From: Acetobacter peroxydans
GTDB taxonomy: Bacteria; Pseudomonadota; Alphaproteobacteria; Acetobacterales; Acetobacteraceae
Reading direction: 5' to 3'
DNA: 64,000 bases
Assembly: GCF_006539345.1 (NCBI RefSeq)
Contig: NZ_BJMV01000001.1
Location: forward strand, 186,001 to 250,000
The position numbers and the translations under genes are program-made. How positions within the stretch are numbered: position 1 is the stretch's first letter; each line of letters begins with the position of its first letter. Positions 37,236 to 46,469 of the stretch are shown here, one piece after another. The notes beneath the pieces were generated by a model. The model did no database searches, had not been told where the DNA came from, and saw only the letters and a list, made by a program, of their open reading frames with translations.

Positions 37236-37385
37236 TCAGCCCGCGCGGCAGTCGAAATGGCGGTAGATGAGGTCATCCGGGGCGTGCCCGAGTGCCGTGG
37301 GGTTCAGCACGGCTCCGAGCCGCTGCGCCAGTCTGCATGAGCGCGTGTTGTCGGCGTGTGCACAGCTGACCAGAAAGGACAAGCT
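37236..37385 (-). pseudogene. C-terminal remnant of a GNAT acetyltransferase
   Basis: Read on the minus strand, the stretch ending at stop 37238-37236 encodes [20 protein letters not shown], then LGAVLNPTALGHAPDDLIYR and HFDCRAG. This is a typical C-terminus of RimJ/RimL-type acetyltransferases (N-x-RS-x-x-LAxRLGA). The upstream 250 residues are missing: the frame meets a stop behind hslV's start region and no start codon or motif A is found. It sits between the kinase pair and hslV. A decayed gene is the best explanation. Confidence 0.65.
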
Positions 37386-37460
37386 GTGCGGTGGGTGCAG
37401 GGAGGCGGTGAAATGTTTGCCCCTTGTGCTGGCGGAGTAAACTCCTATGTCTTTGGGATC

Positions 37461-38060
37461 ATGCAGAACTCATTCATTGCTTCCTCTCCCTATGATCCGG
37501 TCGGCTGGCACGGCACGACCATCCTGTGTGTAAGGCGCGGGCCGTGTGTGGCCATGGCGGGCGATGGCCAGGTGACGCTGGGCAGCACCGTTATCAAGGG
37601 TAATGCCCGCAAAGTGCGCAGGATCGGGCCTTCGGGCTCCATTCTCGCCGGGTTTGCCGGGGCCACGGCTGATGCCTTTACCCTGCTGGAACGGCTTGAA
37701 GCCAAACTGGAACGCTATCCCAACCAGCTTGAGCGTGCCTGCGTGGAACTCGCCAAGGACTGGCGTACAGACCGCTACCTGCGACGGCTGGAAGCAATGA
37801 TGGCGGTGGCTGATGCCGAACATTCCTACACCCTGACTGGTAATGGTGATGTGCTGGAACCGGAGGATGGGGTGATCGCCATCGGTTCGGGCGGGAATTA
37901 CGCCCTATCTGCCGCCCGCGCGCTGCTGGGTGTGGAAGGGATGGGGGCCGAGGAAATCGTGCGCCGCAGTATGCAGATCGCGGGGGATATCTGTGTTTAC
38001 ACAAACCATGCCGTCAGGGTTGAAACGCTTGAAACCCGCGCCGCAACGGGAGATGTCTGA
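37461..38060 (+). CDS. hslV: ATP-dependent protease subunit HslV (ClpQ)
   Basis: HslV is the threonine peptidase of the HslUV complex, related to the proteasome beta subunit. The maturation site is [11 protein letters not shown]; the first Thr after cleavage is the nucleophile. The [20 protein letters not shown] and [20 protein letters not shown] segments are typical. ATG 37461 ([12 protein letters not shown]) is chosen; the Shine-Dalgarno is weak. 199 residues. The stop overlaps hslU's start by one base. Confidence 0.95.
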   Translation: MQNSFIASSPYDPVGWHGTTILCVRRGPCVAMAGDGQVTLGSTVIKGNARKVRRIGPSGSILAGFAGATADAFTLLERLEAKLERYPNQLERACVELAKDWRTDRYLRRLEAMMAVADAEHSYTLTGNGDVLEPEDGVIAIGSGGNYALSAARALLGVEGMGAEEIVRRSMQIAGDICVYTNHAVRVETLETRAATGDV

Positions 38061-39373
38061 TGCAAGCGCCTGACCTGTCGCCGCGTGGCATTGTTACCGA
38101 GCTTGATCGTTTTATCGTTGGCCAGACCGATGCCAAGCGTGCCGTGGCCATTGCGCTGCGCAACCGCTGGCGGCGGGCGCAACTGCCCGATGGCCTGCGC
38201 GAAGAAGTTGTACCCAAGAACATCCTCATGATCGGGCCGACCGGCTGCGGCAAGACCGAAATTGCCCGCCGTCTGGCCCGGCTGGCGCAGGCCCCGTTCC
38301 TGAAGGTTGAGGCTACCAAGTTTACCGAGGTTGGTTATGTGGGCCGCGATGTGGACAGCATCGTGAGGGACCTGGTGGATGCCGCCATTGTCATGCTGAA
38401 GGACGCACGGCGCAAGGACGTGGAAACACAGGCCGCGCAGGCGGCGGAGGAGCGGATTGTAAACGCGCTGGTGGGCGAAGGCTCTTCGGCCGATACCAAA
38501 AGCCGTTTCCGCAGCATGTTGCGCAGCGGGCAACTGGAAGACAAGGAAATAGAAATTTCCGTCGCGGATGCAGCCCCTGCCGGAGCAGGCGAAATGCCGG
38601 GGCTGGTGCCGGGTCAGGTTGTCAATTTTGGCGACATGATGAAGTCGTTCATGAACCGCGCCCCGCGCCCACGGAAAATGACTGTGGCGGCGGCGCGTGA
38701 GCAGCTCAGGAACGAAGAGGCCGAAAAGCTGCTCGACAGCGAGGCCCTGACCCGCGAGGCGGTTTCAATCGCGCAGGAAAATGGCATTGTCTTTCTTGAT
38801 GAAATCGACAAGGTCTGCGCCCGCTCTTCTGAAAGCGGCGTGAAGGGCGGCGATGTCTCGCGTGAAGGCGTGCAGCGCGACCTGCTGCCGTTGATTGAAG
38901 GTACAACTGTTTCCACCAAATACGGGCCGGTGCGCACGGACCACATTCTCTTTATCGCATCCGGGGCGTTCCATCTGGCCAAGCCGGCTGACCTGCTGCC
39001 CGAGTTGCAGGGACGCCTGCCGATCCGGGTGGAGTTGCAGCCTCTTTCGCGGGCTGATTTGCGACAGATCCTGACAGCGCCTGAACATTCCCTGCTTAAG
39101 CAGTACGTGGCGCTGATGCGCACCGAAGGTGTGGAGCTGGAATTTACGGACGAAGCGGTGGATGCGCTGGCCGAATTGGCAGCGGACATCAACGAACGGG
39201 TGGAGAATATCGGCGCGCGCAGGCTGGCGACCGTTCTGGAAAAACTGCTTGAGGAAATTTCGTTTACTGCGCCGGAACGGCAGGGAGAAAAGATGAGTGT
39301 CAGCGCTGCAATGGTCAACGAGAAGGTCACGCCTCTGGCGCAGCGTGGCGATCTGAGCCGGTTTATCCTGTAA
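38060..39373 (+). CDS. hslU: HslUV protease ATPase subunit HslU (ClpY)
   Basis: HslU unfolds substrates and feeds them to HslV. The opening [20 protein letters not shown], Walker [17 protein letters not shown], pore loop [12 protein letters not shown], Walker [15 protein letters not shown] and sensor [12 protein letters not shown] are all present, with an I-domain between. It has 437 residues and ends with DLSRFIL, the C-terminal tail that docks into HslV. Confidence 0.97.
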   Translation: MQAPDLSPRGIVTELDRFIVGQTDAKRAVAIALRNRWRRAQLPDGLREEVVPKNILMIGPTGCGKTEIARRLARLAQAPFLKVEATKFTEVGYVGRDVDSIVRDLVDAAIVMLKDARRKDVETQAAQAAEERIVNALVGEGSSADTKSRFRSMLRSGQLEDKEIEISVADAAPAGAGEMPGLVPGQVVNFGDMMKSFMNRAPRPRKMTVAAAREQLRNEEAEKLLDSEALTREAVSIAQENGIVFLDEIDKVCARSSESGVKGGDVSREGVQRDLLPLIEGTTVSTKYGPVRTDHILFIASGAFHLAKPADLLPELQGRLPIRVELQPLSRADLRQILTAPEHSLLKQYVALMRTEGVELEFTDEAVDALAELAADINERVENIGARRLATVLEKLLEEISFTAPERQGEKMSVSAAMVNEKVTPLAQRGDLSRFIL

Positions 39374-39816
39374 TGATGGAAGCACCGTTTGTTAACCCGA
39401 CCGAAGAGAGTGCGGCGGAAGCCATCGAGGCCATTCGTGATGAGCTTGAACTGTTTGATGACTGGATGGAACGCTACCAGTACATCATAGAAATGGGGCG
39501 CAAGCTCCCGCCCTTTCCCACGATCTGGCAGAACGATGCCCACAGGGTGCCGGGCTGCCAAAGCCAGGTCTGGCTTGAAGAAAAAACCGAAGGCGACAGG
39601 CTGTATTTTGCGGGCCTGTCGGATGCGGCCATTGTCAGCGGGCTGGTGGCTTTGCTGCTGCGTGTCTATTCGGGGCGCACGCGGGCTGAAATCGCCGCGA
39701 CAGACCCGTCCTTCCTGCGCGATCTCGGGCTGGTGCAGGCTCTTTCCACCAACAGGGGGAACGGGGTGGAAGCGATGGCGCGGGCCATCCGTTCGGCAGC
39801 GGCCCAGCCCGCCTGA
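39373..39816 (+). CDS. sufE: SufE-family cysteine desulfurase sulfur acceptor
   Basis: SufE accepts persulfide sulfur from SufS and passes it to the SufBCD scaffold in Fe-S cluster assembly. The active-site Cys lies in HRVPGCQSQVWLE, and the DWMERYQYIIEMGRKLPPFP opening is typical. It has 147 residues. Its start overlaps the hslU end by one base, so it is translated from the hslVU transcript. The suf operon itself is not in the window. Confidence 0.92.
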   Translation: MMEAPFVNPTEESAAEAIEAIRDELELFDDWMERYQYIIEMGRKLPPFPTIWQNDAHRVPGCQSQVWLEEKTEGDRLYFAGLSDAAIVSGLVALLLRVYSGRTRAEIAATDPSFLRDLGLVQALSTNRGNGVEAMARAIRSAAAQPA

Positions 39817-39850
39817 GGGGCAGGATGCGTTAAATCCGGAGTTTGATCAT

Positions 39851-39893
39851 AAAAAAACGGGGCGGGGCCACAGTGGCCTCCGCCCCGTTTTTT
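39851..39893. terminator. Bidirectional terminator between sufE and aldH
   Basis: A long GC-rich stem (CGGGGCGG/CCGCCCCG plus inner GGCCA/TGGCC) is flanked by seven A's on the left and six T's on the right, in the gap between convergent genes. Confidence 0.93.
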
Positions 39894-39910
39894 GTAAAAC
39901 TGCCTGACGT

Positions 39911-42232
39911 TCAGCCAGCTTTGTGCAGGCCCGCCAGTACATCCGCCGGGCGAATGGGCAGGTGGCGCAGGCGTACGCCTACCGCGTTGAAGATCGCATT
40001 GCCAATGGCAGGGGCAATGGTTGTCACGCCCGGCTCGCCCAGCCCCATGGGCTTTTCCGTGCTGGGCAGGAACTCGATATCCATATCCGGCACATCGGCA
40101 ATACGGAGCGGGGTGTAGGTATTCAGGTTACGGTCCCGCACGTTGCCATTCTCGATTTCCGTGCCTTCGAACAGCGCCATGCTCAGCCCCCACAGCGCGC
40201 CGCCTTCGGTCTGCGCGGCTGCTCCGTCAGGGTCGATCACCGTGCCTGCATCCAGCACCAGCCAGATTTTCTCGCAGGTGACAATGCCGGTCCTGCGGTC
40301 AACGCGCACGCGGGCGGCACCCGCCGTCCAGGTTGGCATACCGCGTTCCTGGCCGAAGGTGGTGGCAATGCCAATGCCGGTATCCGCGGGCAGGTCCGTG
40401 CGGCTATAGCCGCATTTTTCCACCAGACGTTTCAGCACCGTCGCCTGACGGCTGGCGCCGCCGATGGAATCCGGCGCGGAACCGGCATTGCGGCCTTCGC
40501 TGATCAGCAGGCTCAGGCGTAGGGCAACCGGGTCTTTGCCTGTGAGGTGCGCCACTTCATCCAGAAAGCTCTCATGCGCCCAAGGCGTCCAGCCAGAACT
40601 GACCGAGCGCAGCCAGCCGGGGCGGAAAGTAGCGTCGGCCAGATCGTTGTCGAGCGCACGTACCCGCATGGGGCCGACGGTGTACCAGTGGTCAGCTCCG
40701 GCAATGGCGAACTGGTCGTATGGCTTGCCGTCCGCACCCTTTTCCATGAAGGGCGCGGCCATGACGCCGGTAGGCCAGCCTGCGGAGGCATGGTGTTCCC
40801 ACCCCTGGAACGTCCCGTCTTTTGTCAGGGCGGCCCGTACGGTCTGGATCGAGGGGGAACGGATCGAGTCGTACTGCACATCGTCCGAGCGGGTGAAGAT
40901 CAGCTTGACCGGCCTGCCGTCCAGCGCCTTGGAAATAAGGGCTGCCGGTACGGCGTAATCACCGTTCAGGCGCCGTCCAAAGCCGCCGCCCAGCATGTAG
41001 CTGCGCATCACCACGTCGGTTTCGGGCACGCCCAGAGCCTTGGCGATGATAGGCAGGAACAGCGACTGCCACTGGTTGCCGCAATGCACTTCCCACTTGC
41101 CTTCATGCAGGCGGGCCAGCGCGTTCAGCGGCTCAAGCTGGTAGTGCAGCACGGAGGAGCAGGTGTAAGTCTGCTCTACAATCCTGTCGGCATGAGCGAA
41201 GGCTTCATCCACCCCGGCATCGTTGAAGACGCAGGAACCACCTTCCTTGTTAGCGATCTGTGCACGACCATGTTCGATAATGTCATGCTCGCTCACATGC
41301 GCTGTAGGCCCGGCCTCCCATGTCACCTTGAGCGCATCCGTAGCGCGGATAGCCGCCGGATAGGATGAGGCCAGAACGGCCACCCACCCCGGCACCGTGC
41401 CAGACGGATCATCCAGCACGATATGGCGGATATAGCCCTTGACCTTCCGGGCTTCCGTCTCGTCTACCGAAATAACCTTGGAACCATAGCGGGTGGGCGG
41501 TAGCTTGGGCCGGGCGTACACCATGCCTTCCAGCTTGGCGTCTATCCCGTAGACGGCGGTACCGTCGGTCTTGGCGGGAATATCGAGCGCCCGCACCTGT
41601 TTGCCAATCAGCCTGCGTTCGGAGGCAGGCTTGAGCGGCAGCTTGGCCATTTCTTCAGGCGTGAAGCTGCGGGTCGGGTGAGCGCGGCTGACGATATCGC
41701 CATAGGAGATCGAGCGCCCACCGGCGATGACGTGGCCATTACGGGCAACGCAGGCGGTCGGAGCGACGCCCAGCAGCTTCGCACCTTCCGCCACCATGAC
41801 GGTACGCGCGGCGGCCCCGGCCTGACGGAACTGGTCCCATGTCATCCACACCGACCACGACCCGCCGGTGACCATCAGGCCCCATTTGGGGTCGGTATCG
41901 ACATAGGTGATCCGCACCTTGTCCCAGTCGGCTTCCATTTCGTCGGCGATAATGCGGGCCAGTGCCGTGCCAACATGCTGGCCCATTTCCGCGCGGATGA
42001 TGTTGATGTTCACCCAGCCATCAGGGGCGATGGAACACCACAGCGTAGGCTCAAACGCTCCGGCTTCGGACAGGTCTGCCGCCGCCTGCGGGAAAACGGG
42101 TGCTGCCTTGGCCCCGCGCGCAAAGCCGAAGAGAAAGCCCGAGCCTGCTGCTGTCAGCAGAAAGCCGCGCCGGGTGGGGCCAAGCCCCGCCGCGCGATCC
42201 TGACGGGCTGCGATGCGTTCGAGCTTACCCAT
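39911..42232 (-). CDS. aldH: Membrane-bound aldehyde dehydrogenase, molybdopterin subunit
   Basis: This is the large catalytic subunit of the xanthine-dehydrogenase-family aldehyde dehydrogenase that oxidises acetaldehyde to acetate in the periplasm of acetic acid bacteria. A Tat signal (TRRGFLLTAAGSGFLFGFAR) fits export of a folded cofactor protein. Molybdopterin-binding segments include MLGGGFGRRLNGDYAVPAAL, a central VPGWVAVLASSYPAAIRATD and a C-terminal PMGLGEPGVTTIAPAIGNAI with the Glu expected at the active site. ATG 42232 has AGGAG seven bases upstream and overlaps the [2Fe-2S] gene end. It has 773 residues. An isoquinoline-oxidoreductase paralogue is the alternative, but the triheme cytochrome gene argues for ALDH. 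Confidence 0.85.
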   Translation of the reverse strand: MGKLERIAARQDRAAGLGPTRRGFLLTAAGSGFLFGFARGAKAAPVFPQAAADLSEAGAFEPTLWCSIAPDGWVNINIIRAEMGQHVGTALARIIADEMEADWDKVRITYVDTDPKWGLMVTGGSWSVWMTWDQFRQAGAAARTVMVAEGAKLLGVAPTACVARNGHVIAGGRSISYGDIVSRAHPTRSFTPEEMAKLPLKPASERRLIGKQVRALDIPAKTDGTAVYGIDAKLEGMVYARPKLPPTRYGSKVISVDETEARKVKGYIRHIVLDDPSGTVPGWVAVLASSYPAAIRATDALKVTWEAGPTAHVSEHDIIEHGRAQIANKEGGSCVFNDAGVDEAFAHADRIVEQTYTCSSVLHYQLEPLNALARLHEGKWEVHCGNQWQSLFLPIIAKALGVPETDVVMRSYMLGGGFGRRLNGDYAVPAALISKALDGRPVKLIFTRSDDVQYDSIRSPSIQTVRAALTKDGTFQGWEHHASAGWPTGVMAAPFMEKGADGKPYDQFAIAGADHWYTVGPMRVRALDNDLADATFRPGWLRSVSSGWTPWAHESFLDEVAHLTGKDPVALRLSLLISEGRNAGSAPDSIGGASRQATVLKRLVEKCGYSRTDLPADTGIGIATTFGQERGMPTWTAGAARVRVDRRTGIVTCEKIWLVLDAGTVIDPDGAAAQTEGGALWGLSMALFEGTEIENGNVRDRNLNTYTPLRIADVPDMDIEFLPSTEKPMGLGEPGVTTIAPAIGNAIFNAVGVRLRHLPIRPADVLAGLHKAG

Positions 42233-42713
42233 GGGTGGTCTCCTTGCCGGATGTCTGGGCACGCAGGGCCGCCGCCGCCTTTTTGATGGCTTTGCGGATT
42301 CGTACGTAAGTCATGCAGCGGCACAGGCTGCCGCCCATGACCCCGTCGATTTCCTCGTCGGTCGGGTCCGGGTAGTCCCTGAGCAGGCTGACCGCCTGCA
42401 TGATCTGGCCGGACTGGCAGTATCCACACTGCGGAACCTGAATGTCTCTCCAGGCTTCCTGCACGGGGTGCTGGCCCTGCGGGTCCAGCCCCTCGATAGT
42501 GGTGATGTCGGCCCCCTCTATGGAACTCATGGGGGTAATGCAGGAGCGGGTGGCCCGGCCGCCCACCAGCACGGTGCAGGCACCGCACTGGCCAACGCCG
42601 CAGCCGAATTTCGTGCCGGTCAGGTCCAGATCGTCACGCAGGGCCCACAGCAGGGGAGTGTCTTCTGGCACATCGATGCTGACATCGCGGCCGTTGAGTT
42701 TGAACGTTATCAT
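42225..42713 (-). CDS. aldF: Aldehyde dehydrogenase [2Fe-2S] subunit
   Basis: Small electron-transfer subunit with two [2Fe-2S] clusters: a plant-type ferredoxin domain (GTKFGCGVGQCGACTVLVGG, RATRSC) and a four-helix domain (VPQCGYCQSGQIMQAVSLL and GGSLCRCMTYVRIRKAI). It passes electrons from the molybdenum centre to the cytochrome subunit. It has 162 residues, no signal peptide, and presumably travels out with the Tat-exported large subunit. Overlaps aldH by eight bases. Confidence 0.9.
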   Translation of the reverse strand: MITFKLNGRDVSIDVPEDTPLLWALRDDLDLTGTKFGCGVGQCGACTVLVGGRATRSCITPMSSIEGADITTIEGLDPQGQHPVQEAWRDIQVPQCGYCQSGQIMQAVSLLRDYPDPTDEEIDGVMGGSLCRCMTYVRIRKAIKKAAAALRAQTSGKETTHG

Positions 42714-42734
42714 GTCTTGCTCCGCTGCCGCGCC

Positions 42735-44081
42735 TTAGTGAGATGAATTGACAGGAACGGACTGCACGGTGCTGCGTACCGCGGCGGCCTTTTTCTCAAG
42801 GTCGGTCCAGGGGGGCAGGGTTGTGCGTGTCCGGCGCAGATAGGCGGCAATCCGGGCCATATCCGCATCCGACAGGGCGTTGTAAAAGCTGGGCATGGCC
42901 ACGCCGGACTGCCCTTCTTCCGCGCTCAGCCCGTGCAGCATGACCTGGAAGAGATTGGTCGGTTCATCCAGCCATAGCGCATTGTTCAGGGCCAGATCAG
43001 GGCGGCCCAGAATGGGGGAGGGCGCCGCATTATAATGGCAGGCCGCACACGCGCCTTGATACAGCTTGGCGTCCGGGTCAGGGTTGGGGCCGGTCAGCCC
43101 GGCCCGTGACTGCTCCATGGCCAGCGCAAGGGCTGCTGCATCATGCTTGGAGCGTTCGGCTGCGTGGTCGATATCGGCATAATAATGTGCAATGGCGTGC
43201 ACGTCTTCTTCCGGCACGGTGGACAGGAAGCGATGTGGCACGGGTGACATCGGGCCACCTGCTGGGCCATGCAGCGGGGCCACCCCGAAGCGCAGGTACT
43301 GGAAGAGTTCATCCTCCGTCCAGGTGGTGGGGGTGGGGTTGTGCGCGTTCAGCGGCGGGGCGATCCAGTTGTCCACCACGGCGCCATCGTATTGTGCGCT
43401 TTTCTTCTCTGCTCCCATCGCATTGCGCGGCGTATGGCACGCCCCACAATGCGCGTTGCCTTCAGCCAGATACGCACCACGGTTCCACAGCGCATCATGG
43501 CTGGGGTCGGGTTTGTATGCGCCGGGGGTGAAGAACATCAGCTTCCACCCCGCCTGCATGATGCGCAGGCTGAGCGGGAAGGGGAGTTCATTGGGGCGGA
43601 TGGCGAGATGCACGGCAGGGCGTGTCATCAGGAAGGCGTAAAGGTCGGACAGATCCTGATCGGTCATTTTGGTAAAATGATCGTACGGGAAAGCCGGGAT
43701 CAGATGCTCCCCTTCCCGCGAGACACCCAGACGCATGGCACGCTTGAACGCGGCCTCGGACCATGAGCCAATGCCGGTCTCGACATCCGGTGTAATGTTC
43801 GAGGAATGAATGGCCCCGAAGGGCGTTTCCATCCTGTAGTCGCCTGCGAGTTCGGGGCCGGGCGTGCCATCGGTACGGGTATGGCACTCGGCGCAGTAGC
43901 CTTCTGCCGCGACAATGCGCCCGCGTTCGATCTGTTCAGGCGAGAAGGTGCCAGCCGCCGGCGGCGCGACAGGCGGCAGCGCCGGGTACCAGGCGTAATA
44001 AAGGAAACCGACCCCGGCCACAGTCCCGACTGCAGCGGCGCCTGCGAGAAAACGTTTGATCACTCCAACCCCCGCTCCCAT
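42735..44081 (-). CDS. aldG: Aldehyde dehydrogenase triheme cytochrome c subunit
   Basis: Three CxxCH heme sites are visible (CAECH, CGACH, CAACH), matching the cytochrome c subunits of acetic acid bacterial dehydrogenases, which send electrons to ubiquinone. An N-terminal hydrophobic segment (RFLAGAAAVGTVAGVGFLYY) is an uncleaved anchor or signal. It has 448 residues. Other family features are NITPDVETGIGSWSEAAFKR and FPYDHFTKMTDQDLSDLYAF. First gene of the operon; an FNR-like box lies 78 bases upstream. ATG 44081 has little Shine-Dalgarno; a GTG a few codons in, next to GGAG, is possible. Confidence 0.88.
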   Translation of the reverse strand: MGAGVGVIKRFLAGAAAVGTVAGVGFLYYAWYPALPPVAPPAAGTFSPEQIERGRIVAAEGYCAECHTRTDGTPGPELAGDYRMETPFGAIHSSNITPDVETGIGSWSEAAFKRAMRLGVSREGEHLIPAFPYDHFTKMTDQDLSDLYAFLMTRPAVHLAIRPNELPFPLSLRIMQAGWKLMFFTPGAYKPDPSHDALWNRGAYLAEGNAHCGACHTPRNAMGAEKKSAQYDGAVVDNWIAPPLNAHNPTPTTWTEDELFQYLRFGVAPLHGPAGGPMSPVPHRFLSTVPEEDVHAIAHYYADIDHAAERSKHDAAALALAMEQSRAGLTGPNPDPDAKLYQGACAACHYNAAPSPILGRPDLALNNALWLDEPTNLFQVMLHGLSAEEGQSGVAMPSFYNALSDADMARIAAYLRRTRTTLPPWTDLEKKAAAVRSTVQSVPVNSSH

Positions 44082-44158
44082 GCCTGTACGCCGTTGCTCA
44101 CGAAAGGCCGGTGGGGGCGCTTTCGTCGCGGCTTCAGCATCTGAGGCTGATACTGTTT

Positions 44159-44172
44159 TTGACTTAGATCAA
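44159..44172. promoter_or_regulatory. FNR-like box upstream of the aldehyde dehydrogenase operon
   Basis: The sequence TTGAC-TTAG-ATCAA matches the FNR/CRP-family consensus TTGAT-N4-ATCAA at nine of ten positions. On the minus strand, in the direction of aldG, it reads TTGAT-CTAA-GTCAA and lies 78 bases before the start codon. An oxygen-responsive regulator controlling a respiratory oxidase-linked dehydrogenase would make sense; this is inference. Confidence 0.5.
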
Positions 44173-44302
44173 ATCTTATCCGCCTTTTGGGTATCAACAC
44201 AATGTATGGATGGCAGATAAACACGCGCAAAAGTGAATAAGATTTATTTGTCCGGGGGCTGATGTCGCACGAGTTTACTGGTGTATGACTATAAGCTCCC
44301 CT

Positions 44303-44326
44303 GTCTATATTTCATGGTATATAGAC
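44303..44326. repeat. AT-rich palindrome GTCTATAT-N8-ATATAGAC
   Basis: Perfect 8-base arms around an 8-base spacer in the gap between the ald operon and rpmI. The shape is operator-like. Which side it controls is unknown. Confidence 0.55.
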
Positions 44327-44591
44327 GGGAGGATTTGTCGCTGCCTGGATTGTGCGGGGCGCGCCGGTTTTTCTTGATTTCCGCGTCGATATGACAGCGG
44401 CCCTGCCGAATGGGCAGGCTTTCATGCAGCAGGCAGGCGGGCGGGGCTTGCATCCTGCGATGCTTTCTTTTAAGGGAGCCCATTCATGCACGCGCCCGGG
44501 CTTGTGGGGCATGCCCGGCCGTGCGCGGCTGAACGCTGTATCCTCGTGATTCTGTTCAGCCTGATCCTTAGTGTTTAACAGGAGTAGTCAA

Positions 44592-44795
44592 ATGCCCAAG
44601 ATGAAGACCAAGTCATCGGTCAAGAAGCGGTTCAAGATCACCGCGACCGGTAAGGTGCTCTCCGGCCCGGCTGGCAAACGCCACGGCCTGATCAAGCGCA
44701 CGCAGAAAATGAAGCGCACAGCGCGCGGTACGCAGGTTCTGGCACATCAGGACGGTCGTACGGTGAAGCAGTGGGCCCCCTACGGGCTGGCGTAA
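44592..44795 (+). CDS. rpmI: 50S ribosomal protein L35
   Basis: A basic 67-residue protein with the family opening [20 protein letters not shown] and [23 protein letters not shown] lies seven bases before ATG 44592. Begins the rpmI-rplT pair. Confidence 0.95.
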   Translation: MPKMKTKSSVKKRFKITATGKVLSGPAGKRHGLIKRTQKMKRTARGTQVLAHQDGRTVKQWAPYGLA

Positions 44796-44809
44796 GGAGC
44801 ATCTGAGAA

Positions 44810-45169
44810 ATGGCACGTGTAAAACGCGGTGTAACCACCCACGCCCGTCATAAAAAAGTTCTGGATCTGGCCAAGGGCTATCGCGGCCGGTCATCCACCA
44901 ACTACCGTATTGCGCTGGAGCGCGTTGAAAAGGCGCTGCGTTACGCCTATCGCGACCGCCGCAACAAGAAGCGCGAATTCCGCGCTCTGTGGATTCAGCG
45001 TATCAACGCTGCCGTGCGTGAGCATGGCCTGACCTACAGCCGTTTCATCAACGGTCTGGACAAGGCAGGGATCGAAATCGACCGTAAGGTTCTGGCCGCC
45101 ATCGCTTTTGATGACGCCGCGACCTTCGCCGAAATCGTGAAGAAGGCCCAGGCCGCTCTGGCCGCCTGA
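44810..45169 (+). CDS. rplT: 50S ribosomal protein L20
   Basis: L20 is an early 23S rRNA assembly protein and often a translational repressor of its own operon. The sequence [20 protein letters not shown] and [20 protein letters not shown] is diagnostic; 119 residues. It lies 14 bases after rpmI and is followed by a strong terminator. Confidence 0.96.
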   Translation: MARVKRGVTTHARHKKVLDLAKGYRGRSSTNYRIALERVEKALRYAYRDRRNKKREFRALWIQRINAAVREHGLTYSRFINGLDKAGIEIDRKVLAAIAFDDAATFAEIVKKAQAALAA

Positions 45170-45208
45170 TAGTCAGGCACCGGACAGGCTTTACGGCTTT
45201 ATGAAAAA

Positions 45209-45238
45209 GGCCGCCCGGTTTTCCGGGCGGCCTTTTTT
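45209..45238 (+). terminator. Rho-independent terminator of rpmI-rplT
   Basis: A perfect ten-base stem (GGCCGCCCGG/CCGGGCGGCC) with a TTTT loop is followed by six T's, about 40 bases after the rplT stop. Confidence 0.95.
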
Positions 45239-45395
45239 GCGTTATGAGCAAAAAAGCCGCGCAACGCCTCGAGTCCGCTGATGTTCGGGTTGATGCTTCC
45301 TCAATCAGAGTAGAGGGTTTTTGGGGATCAGGGCTTTCCTCGGCGGGCAGGAAATTGTATCCGCCGGGTAGCGTTTTCTCCTCGTGTGGGGTTCC

Positions 45396-46466
45396 ATGAG
45401 CGACGATCTTGATATTCTTAGGCACGAAGTCCTGTCCGAACTGGCAGCCGTGACTGACCTGAAAGCCTGGGACGCCGTGCGTGTAGCCACGCTTGGCAAG
45501 TCCGGTCGCCTGACCGGGCTGCTCAAGGCTCTGGGTAAAATGGCACCGGAGGAACGCAAGCTGCGCGGCGTTGCTCTCAACCGCCTGCGTGATGAGCTGA
45601 CCCAGGCTGTGGAAGAACGCGGCCGCGCGCTGGAAGCCGCCGCCCTTGAGGCGCGGCTCGTAGCTGAGCGGGTTGATGTCAGCCTGCCGCCGGCACCTGT
45701 CCAGCAGGGGTATATCCATCCTATCAGTCGCGCGATCGAGGAAATGACCGCCATTTTCGGTGCGATGGATTTCCAGGTTGCGGAAGGGCCGGATATCGAA
45801 ACCGACTGGCATAACTTTTCCGCACTCAACACGCCCGCGCATCATCCGGCCCGCACGGATCATGATACGTTTTATCTGCCGCCTGTACCGGGGCTGGATG
45901 TGGCGCGCGTGCTGCGTACCCAGACCTCGGGTGTGCAGATCCGCACCATGCTGGCGCAGAATCCGCCCATCCGCATCATCGCACCGGGGCGCACCTACCG
46001 CGCCGACCATGATGCGACGCACTCGCCCATGTTCCACCAGTGCGAAGGGCTTGTGATTGGGCAGGACATTACGCTGGGCCACCTTAAGGGCTGCCTGATC
46101 GACTTCCTGCGTGCCTTTTTTGGCAAGCCGGATATGCCGGTGCGTTTCCGCTCCTCTTATTTTCCTTTCACGGAACCTTCTCTGGAAGTGGATATCGGCT
46201 GGTCGCGCAAAACCGGCGAAATCGGCGCAGGAGAGGACTGGCTTGAAGTGCTGGGCGCAGGCATGGTGCACGCGCGCGTGCTGGCCAATTGCGGGCTGGA
46301 CCCGCGTACGTGGCAGGGCTTTGCCTTCGGCATGGGGGTGGAGCGTCTGACCATGCTCAAGAACGGTATTCCCGACCTGCGGTCGTTCTATGAAAGTGAT
46401 ATCCGCTGGCTACGGCATTACGGCTCTGATCCGCTCGCGCCCGCCATGCTGCATGAAGGGGTGTAG
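45396..46466 (+). CDS. pheS: Phenylalanine-tRNA ligase alpha subunit
   Basis: PheS carries the class II catalytic core of the alpha2-beta2 synthetase. Motifs include GYIHPISRAIEEMTAIFGAM, DTFYLPP, TYRADHDATHSPMFHQCEGL and the motif 3 region GFAFGMGVERLTMLKNGIPD. An N-terminal coiled coil (tRNA acceptor contact) precedes the core. ATG 45396 gives 356 residues; a GTG at 45384 is in frame. It is followed three bases later by pheT. Confidence 0.97.
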   Translation: MSDDLDILRHEVLSELAAVTDLKAWDAVRVATLGKSGRLTGLLKALGKMAPEERKLRGVALNRLRDELTQAVEERGRALEAAALEARLVAERVDVSLPPAPVQQGYIHPISRAIEEMTAIFGAMDFQVAEGPDIETDWHNFSALNTPAHHPARTDHDTFYLPPVPGLDVARVLRTQTSGVQIRTMLAQNPPIRIIAPGRTYRADHDATHSPMFHQCEGLVIGQDITLGHLKGCLIDFLRAFFGKPDMPVRFRSSYFPFTEPSLEVDIGWSRKTGEIGAGEDWLEVLGAGMVHARVLANCGLDPRTWQGFAFGMGVERLTMLKNGIPDLRSFYESDIRWLRHYGSDPLAPAMLHEGV

Positions 46467-46469
46467 ACA

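Larger units (their letters stand above)
44082..44591. other. Intergenic region between ald operon and rpmI
   Basis: No gene is supported in these 510 bases, which separate divergent transcripts. The part near the ald operon (44150-44340) is AT-rich and holds an FNR-like box and a palindrome. The part nearer rpmI has several stem-loop candidates: CCTGCC-GAATG-GGCAGG near 44403-44420, and GCTGAAC paired with GTTCAGC near 44528-44561. Those could form an rpmI-rplT leader controlled by L20. infC, usually directly upstream of rpmI, is absent. Confidence 0.5.

Noticed and set aside
38614-39561. 315-codon minus-strand frame opposite hslU and sufE
   Set aside because: Shadow frame; Ser/Arg-rich with no motif.
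45240-45395. Phenylalanine leader peptide or T-box before pheS
   Set aside because: No short frame rich in Phe codons and no T-box sequence; the preceding terminator belongs to rplT.
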